The notes beneath the pieces are model-generated. The model searched no databases and was not told where the DNA came from. It was given only the letters and a program-made list of their open reading frames with translations. This document shows positions 53,926 through 64,000 of a DNA stretch of 64,000 nt, piece by piece. Origin of the DNA: Euphorbia lathyris. Taxonomy: Eukaryota > Streptophyta > Magnoliopsida > Malpighiales > Euphorbiaceae. The position numbers and the translations under genes are program-made. Within the stretch, counting starts at the first letter, position 1, and every line of letters starts with the position of its first letter. Where the stretch lies: positions 14,980,501 to 15,044,500 of the forward strand of contig NC_088916.1 of the NCBI RefSeq assembly GCF_963576675.1, read 5' to 3'.

Positions 53926-56900
53926 ATGTATGAAACTGAGTTTGAAGATGGATACGTGGAAATGGATCCTACTGGCAGATATGGTCGGGTAAGTTTTTCT
54001 CTATTTTCTTTCAATTTCTTCCTTAGCTGTCTAACCAGTTATTATTATTTAATTTTAGTTTATATTATTATATTCATACGACTTTTTGAGTATGTTTCAT
54101 CTCATACTTTACCATTTGTTTTCTATTGTTATTATGAAATTTGCCAACTGCCTTTTGATAACTTTTAAATAAGGGGAGTGTTTGTTTGCTAATTTTTGAG
54201 TTTCTGTTATTGTTTTTCGTTTTAGCGAGGTGTTTGTTTAAGGAATAAAAAGAATGTTTGTTTTAGAGATAAAAGATAGACGAGTCTTGTCTCTCAAATC
54301 TTATATCCAAAAGGGGATAGCATAAGGAGATGAGATAAGCTCTTTCGATTTTAATAGAATGGAAAAGTCCATCTTATCCCTCAAATTAATGTTATGTAGT
54401 TTAAATAAGATTAAAATGGTAAAATGTATTATTTTTATCCCTATCCCTATCCTACGTACCAAACATTGAATTGAATAGTAATTCCCAACTATCATATTTT
54501 TATCTTTATCTCAACCATTTATCTTTATTCTTATCTCAACCTTTATCATTGTCCATATCCCAATAGAATACCAAAGGTCCCGTTAGTGTTTGGTTAGTGA
54601 CTTTTTGTTTTCCTTTTTACACCTGAGAAAGTAGTATTTTAGGGAATCCTTGCTTACTTTTTCCAACAACAAATAACAAACCGTAACAGCAAACATTAGG
54701 TAAACAAACGAGCGCCATGAATTAAGTATCAATTTGGTTTTGAATCCGAAATCAAGTTTGGTATTAATTTAATTCGGGATTAAGGATTAAAATAACCTTT
54801 GAAATTAATAATTAGGATTAATTTAGTTCAAATTAAATTTTATATATCAAATTTGATAGATTCGCCCAGGTTTTAATTTAGTTATTAAAACTTATTGTTT
54901 TGGGACTAATCTGTCAAAATTTACTAACTTGAAGTTTGAGTTGATAGATTTGATATTTAACCAATATTGGCAGTCAATTTCAAGGGCCATATTCACCGTT
55001 CATTCAATTTTAAGCCTTTCAATTTAATATTTTTAGAATTAAAGAATCAAGGATCAATTTGAGGCTTCAAGTTGGCTACTAGGATAGGATCAATTTAATT
55101 CAATATCATTTTTGGATAATTTGACCATTCAACTTAATATCAAACTTTCTTCAAAAAAAAAAAAAAAAAAAAAACACTTAATATCAAACCAGTCCAAAAT
55201 AACATATATTAATATATGATTACTAACTATTTGACATTTGTCACTTTCATTTTAGACTAATTTAATTAAATGTCAGGTAAAAGATGAAATTAATACTCAA
55301 ACTTGATTTTGAACTAAATTAAGTTTACTTAAAATTCATCATTAATTCTAGAATCAGATCATTCTAAAATAACACATGTCAACATGAAAAAGTAACACGT
55401 GTCAAATAACTACAAATAGTATTTTAGTCTGATTTAATGATATATGCCAAGTTGACCAACTTGATACCCAAAATTGGTTTTGAATTAGATTTGATCCCAA
55501 AGACGGATCTAGAAGAGCTAGAGTCAGCTTAAGCCCCACTGATTACTAGAAAATATCGAAAATTTTATAGAAAATATTTTATGTAAAAGCACTTTAAAAA
55601 AATATTAATATAACACCTATAAATTTCGAGAGATCACCACAAACACTCTGTCAGGTTTGATTGACTGTAATATTGTGACAGCCAGGATAAGCTCTACTTG
55701 AATATATGTAAACATATCTGTCATCTAGTACAAATTGCAGTATTTTACTGAGATAAACAAATCCACTTTGATTTGGTAAATGAAATTACTTTAATGCATT
55801 AAGTTAAATGTCCTAATCTTTATCAAGTCACCTGTTAATACTTAAATCAACTAATTTTCTTTGACTAATTAATAATCTCAAACTGCAGTTTGCGTTGAAA
55901 TAATAAACTTATAATTAATATAGTCTTTAATTTTGCTGATTATATTGTCCAAGAACCATGTCTGTATTTATTAAGAGTTAAGAGTCGTCTGTATTTACTG
56001 AGACTTATGTTTCTTACCAATAGCGATGTCTGTAATTTATAAATACCTATGAATACAAACAGTAAGAAAAGAGAATTTTCTTCCAACAATTATACTCTTC
56101 ATCTGTACCTCTGAAAGTTTATTTTTTGATCCAACAGTTTGATGAAGTTCTAGGAAGAGGAGCAATGAAAACAGTGTACAAAGCAATAGATGAAATAACA
56201 GGAGTGGAAGTAGCATGGAATCAAGTGAACTTAAAACAAATAGTAGGTTCACCTGAGGATTTACAACGTTTATACTCAGAAGTTCATCTTCTGAGCACTC
56301 TAAATCACAGTTCAATAATCCAGTTCTGCACTTCCTGGATTGATGTTCATAGAAAGACATTCAATTTCATCACAGAAATGTTCACTTCTGGGACTCTAAG
56401 GGAGTATAAGAACAAGTATAAAAGAGTTAAGATTGGTGGGATTAAGAATTGGTCAAGGCAGATTTTGGATGGACTTGTGTATTTACATGGTCATGATCCT
56501 CCTGTTATTCATAGAGATCTTAAGTGTGATAATGTTTTTGTTAATGGTCATCTTGGACAAGTTAAGATTGGTGATCTTGGTCTTGCTGCTGTCTTGAGGG
56601 CTTCTCAATCTGCACACAGTGTTATAGGTACCTTACATTTTGCGATTTACAGAGTGTCTCGTTAGCCATCTGAACTTGCTTAAAGTGATCCTATTGTTAT
56701 AGTGATATGTATTTCAATTTGTCTGAATACTCCCTTGATCTGCCACGTGGATTTAGAGGGGGTAATTATGTCGTTTTAAACAAGTTTAGAAGCTAACGAG
56801 TAGGGTTGGATGTTGATCTTTTAGATGCTATATTGGATCGAATGTTCGAGAAAATATATCCAGAATTGTACCAAATTTATGACTTTTTTTGACCAAATCA

Positions 56901-59900
56901 AAACGAATTCAGTCAAAAAAGTCAACAGTTCGGTGCAGTGTAGTATTTAAAGGATCAAGAGCTATTATGTAGGCTGAATATAGGAGTTATCTGGCTTTAG
57001 TTAAAAGAAACTGATTGATGCTTTAAACTTGTTGTCTTATTAGCTCTTTAAACTTGTTTAAAATTTTAATTGACATGAATTATGATTAACATCCTAGTGC
57101 AACGTGGTAGACAAAGAGGTGATTCACGCAAGTTGAAAAGCATATCACTTTAAACAAGTTTAAAGGGCAATATATCACTTTAAACGAGTTCAAAAGGTCA
57201 ATATATTACTTTAAATAAGTTCAGAGTTTAATAAGTCATTTTTAAATAAATTTAGAGGGCTAATAAAATATTTTCAAAAAATCAATTACAAATCGGTATA
57301 CAATATTGAGCCTATTGTATATTAAGTAATTTGCAGTGTTTGCTCGGGGAATGCATATATACTTTGGCTCTCTAAACTTAAAGGGTGTTTTGTTTCATTT
57401 CATTTAGCCATCTGAATTTATTTAAAGTGACTCATTGGTAGTTTAAATTTGCTTAAAGTGACTAATTGTTATCTAAACTTGCTCATAATGATATATTGAC
57501 CTCTTAAACCTGTTTAAACCGATGTACATTTCAATTTGTCCAACTCTTCTTTTGCTCCGCCACGTGAACTTAGAGGGTTAATCATACTAATTTAAATAAG
57601 TTCAAAAGATTAATGAAACACTTTATAAATTTAGGTGTATAATCAATTTTTTAAACCAAATTCACGGACTCCTTATATATTAATCCATTAAAATTTAAAG
57701 TAGATTTAAGTAATTTATAACGATTGCTTGGTTTCAGGTACTCCAGAGTTTATGGCACCAGAATTATATGAAGAAGAATATAATGAACTAGTTGATGTCT
57801 ACTCATTTGGGATGTGTGTTATAGAGATGCTTACTTGTGAATACCCTTACAGTGAATGTGTTAATCCAGCTCAGATTTACAAGAAAGTCATTTCGGTAAT
57901 ACACTCTACTTTCTTATTTACACATCATTAGTTGAAATAAAGTATAAATTTTTCATAAAATTTTATCCTTAGCGTTTTTAATTTAGAGTAAATTTTGGAC
58001 TCAAATAACAGTACACAAGGCAATTTTAGATTCAGGTAACAAAACCCAACAAAACCCTTACCTATACCACAAATGGAGCCGAGCCGAACTGAGCTTATAA
58101 TTCATTATAGTATATAAGGATGCAATTGAGCCGAACCGAGGTTTTGACTGCTGATACTCAGCTAGGTAGAAAATAAATGAGCTCGAGCTTGGTTCATTTT
58201 ATCTGATCGTGAGCTACTCGATCGTGAGCAACTTCTTTATTTGTTTACGAGTTTTGCTCACGAGCAGCTTATTAGTTCTGTTTATGAATTTTGCTCACGA
58301 ATATCTCATTAATTATATCCATAAGCTACGTAGTTTTAAAGCTTACAAAACTACGTAGTTTTACCTTTCACCCTTTATATAAATAATGTTATTAGAAAGA
58401 ATTATCAAGCTTACTTGTCTAGTGGAGCTTGTTTACGAACCTATAAACGAACCTGTTCGTGAGTTTTCAAGCCGAGTTTTGTCGTGCTCAAGCTCGGCTT
58501 GTTTACGAATCGAGTTTCAAAATGGTGCCTAATCGTTTATAAATCAAATCGAAAACGGTTAAACTTTTATCGAGCCGAACGCAGAATGTTCATGACTTAA
58601 ATTGTTGTTTATGGAAATGCAGGGGAAGCTACCAGCAGCATTTTATAAGATTCAGGATTTGGATGCACAAAGATTTGTTGGAAAATGCTTAGCACCTGCT
58701 TCAAAGAGAGTATCAGCAAAACAGCTACTACTTGATCCATTTCTTACATCCTATGAATCTCAAACATCAGATTCTAGCAGCCTTGAAAACCAAATAATGC
58801 CATTCCTAAATGTCAGAGAATTGGAAAATCTGCAATTGTATGATAATCCACCGTTAAGGACCAATATGACTATCACTGGAAAGCTCAACACTGAAGATGA
58901 TACTATCTTTCTCAAAGTTCAAATTGCCAATCAAGATGGTACTCTTCCACTTATTCTCATAATATCTAAATATAGTTTCTAATGTTTCGCTGATTTGTAG
59001 ATGCCTGTTTGTGGGGTTTTTTTTTGTTATAAAAAGTGGATGAAGTCCGTGTGGTTAGTAAAACCAATTACTTTAAATTGACACCGTCAATTTGACTATT
59101 GATGACCTTAAAATAAAAAAATTCGCTGATATTTTAAGTAACTTTAATTGTTTTACTTTTTAGTTTTGAAATCATGTAGGATAAAGAAACTGAATGTTTT
59201 GAGAGAGAAACCTATGAAAATATTGATTTTGGAAAATCTAAAATGTGATTACATAGTAAATATGGTATTAAACAAATTTAATTTTTTGAATTTTCTATTT
59301 TGTGATCATCGAGTTAAACCATAGTGTCAACTTAAAAATCATTGGTTTTGATAATGGCGAGGACCTCAGTAGTCCTTTTGCAACTAAAAAACCATAGAAA
59401 TCCATCTATAAGTAAGACTGTAATCGAACCAAGCCGAGCGGAGCTTTGGCCTACTCATGCTTGGGTGGCCAGAAAATTGTTAGAACTCAATATTTTGATC
59501 GTGAGCAGCTTGTTATTTCTGTTCATGAACTTTGCTGACGAACTGCTAGTTAATAATTAATTTGAATTTTTTTTAACACAAAACTATATAGTTTTAAAAC
59601 CTACAAAATTAACGTTTTACACAGAATTAAGTAGTTTTACCTTTTCCCCTTTATTAAAATACTATTATTAAAAAAAAATAACCGAATGAAGCTTGATCTG
59701 AAGCTTGATCAGAGGCTTGTTCATGAACATTGTAGTCGAGCTTATTCATTAATCTATAACCGAGCCTGTTCGCGAGCTTTCAAGTTAAACTCGTTTATAA
59801 ATCGAACCGAACACATGGTCGAGCTTTTTTCAAGCCTAATGTCGAGAGTGCTCATTTACAACTCCATCTGCAAATCAACCAAACCACATCCATTATATTG

Positions 59901-62063
59901 AGTTCCCCTAATATATGTGACAATCAATTTGATACGTAATTGATGAATTGATGTTTGGTTGCAGGTTCAGTTAGGAACATATATTTTCCATTTGACATAG
60001 TTGATGATACATCAACAGATGTAGCCATGGAAATGGTGAGAGAGCTTGATATAGATGATTGGGAGCCTTTTGAAATTGCAGAGATGATTGATGGTGAGAT
60101 TTTATCTTTAGTTCCAAATTGGAAGAAATGGGATCAAATTACTTTCTCTTTTCAAGAAGAAGATACCCTAAATCATCCTATTTTTGATTCTTGCTCATCT
60201 CCTACATCTTCTCAAGCATCTCTATCAGGCTTAATGACTAATTGGCTCCAAGGTATGTATATATATTTGTTCCTCTAATCCCTTCAATTTCTTCTATTTA
60301 ATCTTCATTCCAAATTAACTTAAGTTGCTTAAATTGATAATTTGCTTGGATATGGTTTCTCACAATGTCTTAAAAACCGAATCGGACACCAATCGGTTCC
60401 ATGGTGAATAGCCTAGGTATCTAGTCCGGTTGTATATAGTTTGAGTTAATGTTATTGATCCGTTAAGAACAGGACCGGTGTACCGAGATAACCCCGGTTA
60501 TTTGAAATTTTTTTAAAAAATAAAAATCCCACAAATAGTTGCGGTCTAATACCATGCCATGGAACTGTTTGAACTAAAAGTTTAAGCTGATAGTTAAGGT
60601 CCAAGAATAGTTTTATTGGAAGAAAATCTGGTGTCCCTATTTCAATATCCCTTTCCATGTCCCTTTCATAGTAAGTGGTCACTTTTTATTGTGTGGGTCC
60701 CCTGGGCTCACAAAATATATTATTTTAATTAAGCGGGAACCACTTTTTACGAGAGAGACATGGAAAGAGACATTGAAATGGGGACAACACATTTTCCTAG
60801 AATTTTATTTTAGTTTGGTTATCCTAAATAGAATAAAGAATTAAAAACTTTATCATATTAGCAAAAAGACGGTACTTTTAAGTCTATACAATCCAAGGAT
60901 GGCGATTTCTGACACGAAAACACAATTTATAGAGACAACCTCACTGACATGACACGATGGACATGAACACGATTGACACGATTTTGATACGAAACACGAA
61001 ATTGCCACGCTAATACAACCAAGAATTATTTACACGATGAGATTTTTTTACTGTTAGACCAACTTGCTGACTGCTAATAGGCGAGGAATGTAGGTTACTA
61101 TGTGGTTACTATGTGGTTACTATGTGGCTATCCTGTTATACATAAAAGTAAGTTCTTTCTAACGTGGTTGATACGTCACTATTCCAATAACTTTTTGGGT
61201 GTGAATTGATTAGAATGACTTTATTAAAATGAAAAGAAAAACTCAATGAATTTATTAAAGTGGCGATTCTAAAATTTACTCCAAACTTCAGTAACCTTTA
61301 TATAATTTACATGTGTTATGGCTATTACGATCTCAACAACCATTGGTTGATTTATGGTGGTTGGATCGTTAAGGTATTTCTATAATTTTTTTAGTTCGAT
61401 TATTCTAAATAGAATAAATAATAAAAAACTTTATCATATTAGGAAAAAGACGATATTTTTAAGCCTATACAACCAAGACTTATTTATTTATTTACACGAC
61501 GAGATTTTTTTACTGTTGTACCAACTTGTTGATTACTAATAGGCGAGGAGTGTAGGTAAATATAGTCGAACTCTGCTAAATATAATTATACTAATCCAAT
61601 TCATAATAAGTGGTATCCGAACTTTGATTTTGCAGATGATGATACGGCGTCAGATAACTCTTCAAACTCCGCATCGTATTCAAACGTGAACTACATTATG
61701 GGTGAGGAAACGAGCACAAGAAGAGGAAATAAGCAGCCGATTATGACAAGGACGCACAATTCAACAAGATTATGTCGTCATGACAATTCAAGTTCTTACA
61801 CAGGTGAAGCAATTGCTAAGGTTGCATACAAACAATGTAAGGTGATGCTAGATAGATCGGCTTCTACATCGAAACATAAGACCCGAAAACTAACAAGAAA
61901 TCGATCGCTAGTAGATATTCGAAGCCAGTTACTACATCGGTCACTCGTGGAAGAAGTGAACAAGAGACGCTTGTTCAAAACCGTGGGAGATGTTGAAAAT
62001 GTCGGGTTTCATGTCGATAACAAAAACATCTCATCGACCTCAAATTCTACAACAACAACATAA
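53926..62063 (+). CDS. WNK5: WNK-family serine/threonine kinase, WNK5-like
   Basis: Six exons, GT-AG and in phase: 53926-53988, 56138-56627, 57738-57895, 58623-58938, 59965-60252 and 61636-62063; 580 residues. Kinase domain ~22-280 has WNK hallmarks: the Gly loop [10 protein letters not shown] supplies the catalytic Lys (K32), while the usual subdomain II Lys is replaced (VEVAWNQV, N49). It also has [46 protein letters not shown] and [10 protein letters not shown]. An OSR1_C/PF2-like module follows (~327-375; [32 protein letters not shown]), then a basic C-terminus ([17 protein letters not shown]). WNKs act in osmotic, ion and circadian/flowering signalling; Arabidopsis WNK5 is the neighbour of the nucleotidyltransferase gene family, and the same order here supports the assignment. 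Introns are enlarged by repeats. WNK4 is the alternative name. Confidence 0.93.
54170..54720. mobile_element. MITE cluster in WNK intron 1
   Basis: Two related stretches: 54174-54570 (GTGTTTGTTTGC, GATAAAAGATAGACGAG) and 54575-54720, the latter close to the MITE at 36935-37272 (TAGTGTTTGGTTAGTGA, AAACAAACGAGCGCC). Boundaries are approximate. Confidence 0.45.
58075..58590. repeat. Dispersed GAGCCGAACCGAGC repeat in WNK intron 3
   Basis: Rich in GAGCTCGAGC, CTCACGAGCAGC and CAAGCTCGGCTTG blocks. Same family as 30600-30990 and 59410-59840. Ends 30 bp before exon 4. Confidence 0.55.
59040..59335. mobile_element. Partial fold-back MITE in WNK intron 4
   Basis: Contains GATGACCTTAAAATAAAAAA and TTTTAAGTAACTTTAATTG, as in the cores of 36123-36605 and 46063-46563. 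The termini are eroded. Confidence 0.4.
59410..59840. repeat. Dispersed GAGCCGAACCGAGC repeat in WNK intron 4
   Basis: AACCAAGCCGAGCGGAGC, GAGCCTGTTCGCGAGC and TCGAGCTTTTTTCAAGC identify the same family as the intron 3 copy. Confidence 0.5.
60617..60801. mobile_element. Small inverted-repeat MITE in WNK intron 5
   Basis: Arms of ~65 bp: left GGAAGAAAATCTGGTGTCCC and TTTCCATGTCCCTTTCATAG, right the complement (GAGACATGGAAAGAGACA, GGGGACAACACATTTTCC). 185 bp in all. Non-coding. Confidence 0.75.
60811..61560 (+). repeat. Direct duplication in WNK intron 5
   Basis: 60811-61092 and 61392-61560 share CTTTATCATATTAG and GTACCAACTTG-like blocks and the sequence CTAATAGGCGAGGA(A/G)TGTAGG. The first copy carries an extra ~120 bp GACACGA-rich insert (about 60896-61020). 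A 14-bp TACTATGTGGTTAC-type triplet repeat lies at 61095-61130. Confidence 0.75.
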
Positions 62064-62146
62064 AGGATGTTTTACTTGTTTTTGTAATAAGGAAGAAAAG
62101 CACTATATATGTCCAATGTAAATATCATTATTACATAAACTTAGTG

Positions 62147-62162
62147 AATAAATGTGAATAAA
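62147..62162 (+). terminator. Candidate poly(A) signals of the WNK gene
   Basis: Two AATAAA hexamers at 62147-62152 and 62157-62162, 84-100 bp after the stop codon. This fits a plant near-upstream element. Confidence 0.55.
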
Positions 62163-62224
62163 TAAGTTTCAAATATTATCTCCTAATCTACTAATTGTTA
62201 CGAATATAATATGCAACACTTAGA

Positions 62225-63163
62225 TGCCGTTTGGTTCGCGGAATGGTATAGAATGATTATTCCAAAGGAATAGAATAGAAAAGAATGGAATAAAAATTGT
62301 TTGGAAATAACTATTCCTATGTTTGGTTGGTGGCATAAAATAGAATAGAATAGATAATTTTTTTTATTCAAAAGACAACATTACCCTCAAATGTAATTTC
62401 TTATTTTTTCATATTAAAAACAGAAAAACGTGAAAAAACGCAAAAGAAAACTTGAAAATTTGTTAAAAACACGAAAATGTGAAAACACAAAAAGTGGAAA
62501 AATTCAAAATCACGAAAAGTAAAAAAATATTAAAAAACATGAAAAATGTGGAAAAATGTGAAAAAAGCGAAAAACATGAAAAAATACGAAAACGTGAAAA
62601 ACACGAAAATGTGAAAAAATACGTTTATTACGTTTTTTCATATTTTCATGTTTTTTTTTCCATTTTTTTACATTTTTTCGCGTTTTTCAAGTTTTCTTAT
62701 TTTTCGTGTTCGTTCATATTTTCGTATTTTTCACATTTTGTCATGTTTTCGTGTTATTCATGTTATTGTATTTTTTTTTTGCATTTTTTCATTTTTTCGC
62801 GTTTTCACGTTTTAGTTTTTCGGTTTTTCCCTTTTTCGCATTTTAATTTTTTTCGTGTTTTTGTATTTTTCGCATTTTGTTACTTTTTCGTGTTATTCAC
62901 GTTTTTCGTATTTTTTTCACATTTTCGTGTTTTGTTTGCGTTTTTCGCGTTTATGGATTCGGCAAAATTTATAGGATTTGAGAAATTGGTTAGAGAGAGT
63001 GTTAAAGATTTAATGAAGTGTAATTTTATAAATTACAAAAATACAATATTAGGAATAGGCTATTCCTTGAATAAATTAAAGAATAGCTATTCACTGAAAA
63101 CAAGAAATAGGGATTCAATGGAATAGTTATTCCATTAAAAAACTTGAACTAAACGAGCCCTTA
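62225..63163. mobile_element. GTTTGG-type MITE with A-rich/T-rich hairpin core
   Basis: Outer ends GCCGTTTGGTTCGCGGAATG and (complement) GGGCTCGTTTAGTTCAAG, with GGAATAGAATAGAA blocks facing GAATAGTTATTCC. The core 62420-62950 is a degenerate repeat of GAAAAACGTG units in the left half and their complement in the right half. Non-coding despite a long open frame. Confidence 0.65.
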
Positions 63164-63299
63164 ATGTTGTAGTTAATCATATCTAGTGAAACACTTATTA
63201 AACATTGTTGCAATAGATATAACAATAAAATAGCTAGAATTTTATGAATAACATTCAAAAGTCTCCTTTAAAAAAAAAAAAAAGTAGTAAAAAGAGTCA
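63164..63299. other. AT-rich spacer
   Basis: No recognisable features apart from an A-run at 63270-63282. Confidence 0.4.
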
Positions 63300-63545
63300 A
63301 ATTAGGCTATACCATGATTTAGCGGTCCTTCGAACCGGGATCGAAGCAGCTCAAACAAAAAGAACAATGTCGGAAAACTTTCTTTGACAATAAATAAGAA
63401 AGGATGATCTGCAACAAAACTTAGTTGAGAAGGCATAAATGCTTCCATTGAGCATCTAGGCATACCTAGGGGCACCTGGATCCTTCCGGTCTCCGGAACC
63501 AACATGACCAGGGGTAGTTCTGGTCCCTCTGTCTCCACAACATTC
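63300..63545 (-). pseudogene. Serpin C-terminal pseudogene fragment
   Basis: On the minus strand, MPSQLSFVADHPFLFIVKES is followed, after a +1 frameshift, by SDIVLFV then a stop where the family has Gly. This is the conserved plant serpin end (an FVADHPF(L/M)F motif, then a VLFxGxVxNP-like stretch). Sequence upstream (63546-63430) is where the reactive-centre loop would be, but it does not align convincingly. Only ~80 residues of a normal ~390 remain, so it is a relic. Confidence 0.65.
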
Positions 63546-63861
63546 AAGGAATATAGTGTTAAAATTGGTGATTTGATTAAACTTTGATTAGGTATTTGAT
63601 AAATTGAGCATTTGACTTAAAACTTTGATTGGGTATTTGATAAATGGGCCTGATTAGGGGGTGCTTTCGGCCTCTGTCTCCAAGAAATATTAATGGCGTG
63701 CTAGTTTAGCACCCTCAAGATGACCCGGGAAGTGTTAGGCCCCTCCCTAAATCCAAATCTCTAATTTTTTTTTTTTACTTGTTAGGCCCCTAAATCCAAA
63801 TTTCTATGTTTTTTTGCTTGTTAAGTGTTAACGTCGTAATTTATAGTATTTAATTACTAGT
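63546..63861. other. Spacer
   Basis: Contains two near copies of AACTTTGATTAGG/GGGTATTTGATAAAT (63580-63650) and AGGCCCCTAAATCCAAATTTCT-like duplicates near 63740-63810, shortened here; fringe of repeats. No gene is seen. Confidence 0.35.
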
Positions 63862-64000
63862 TATTTTAGGGAGGGGAATGCAGTTGCAGATTGTCTTTCC
63901 AAGTTTGCTGTCACAGCTACCTCTAACTGTTGGTGGAACTCTTTTCCTTATTTTTGCTCTAATACTGTGTTTAGAGATGCAGATAGGACAGAGTATTTTC
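63862..64000 (+). pseudogene. LINE RNase H-like fragment at the window edge
   Basis: The plus-strand frame reads YFREGNAVADCLSKFAVTA, then WWNSFPYF. The REGN-x-x-AD-x-LSK pattern is the end of the RNase H-like domain of plant LINE proteins. It runs off the right edge; no start or upstream domain is seen. Confidence 0.6.

Noticed and set aside
56628..56665. WNK frame reading on past exon 2
   Set aside because: It runs into an intron; the kinase motif resumes as GTPEFMAPE at 57738 in correct phase.
62479..63126. 215-residue open frame
   Set aside because: Low-complexity Lys/Phe-rich translation of the A-rich/T-rich hairpin; no domain and no conserved start.

Overview
The window is plant nuclear DNA, most likely from a eudicot with a TE-rich, AT-rich genome. 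The evidence is GT-AG introns in genes whose closest relatives are plant families, an Au-like SINE, Stowaway and Emigrant/pogo-type MITEs, plant Ty3/gypsy and LINE remnants, MULEs and (TA)n tracts. I cannot name the species. Three host genes can be assembled exon by exon, each with consistent splice phases: a UDP-xylose-type nucleotide-sugar transporter (minus strand, 3' end outside the window), a plant PAP/OAS1-type nucleotidyltransferase (plus, 9 exons) and a WNK5-like kinase (plus, 6 exons). From memory, the last two families are adjacent in Arabidopsis (At3g51620 and At3g51630/WNK5). Here about 23.6 kb, mostly decayed transposons, separates them.

Layout. 1-2.9 kb: transporter with a SINE in an intron. 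3.3-5 kb: three inverted-repeat elements. 5.29-9.04 kb: MULE copy 1. 9.05-9.74 kb: fold-back element. 10.9-12.35 kb: LINE fragment. It is cut by a Ty3/gypsy LTR plus gag start (12.35-14.7 kb), which in turn is split by a solo LTR with a 5-bp duplication (14.73-16.28 kb). 16.7-17.7 kb: long-TIR element. 18.6-23.28 kb: fold-back element whose right arm was split by MULE copy 2 (19.49-23.23 kb). 23.4-24.2 kb: non-autonomous element. 24.98-30.33 kb: nucleotidyltransferase gene. 30.3-37.6 kb: MITE and fold-back cluster, including a hAT-type element with a perfect 8-bp duplication. 37.7-42.9 kb: decayed chromodomain-bearing Ty3/gypsy element. 42.9-46.6 kb: assorted repeats. 47.0-52.35 kb: minus-strand Ty3/gypsy remnant with a direct-repeat pair and opposite-strand coding traces. 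53.9-62.06 kb: WNK gene with repeats in its introns. 62.2-64 kb: MITE with a strange A-rich/T-rich hairpin core, a serpin pseudogene scrap and a LINE RNase H scrap.

The most interesting system is the pair of related MULEs. Each encodes one predicted ~884-residue protein over four exons: FAR1/WRKY-GCM1-type zinc domain, MULE DDE transposase, SWIM zinc finger, SR-rich linker and an OTU-type cysteine protease domain. Each carries GC-rich arrays of ~33-bp near-palindromes on both sides of the coding region, the 5' array lying inside intron 1. The copies are broken in different places. Copy 1 has two nonsense codons. Copy 2 has lost a splice acceptor, the third catalytic acid and the OTU catalytic Cys, and has gained a nonsense codon. 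The host genes look intact, and nothing suggests they cooperate with the transposons.
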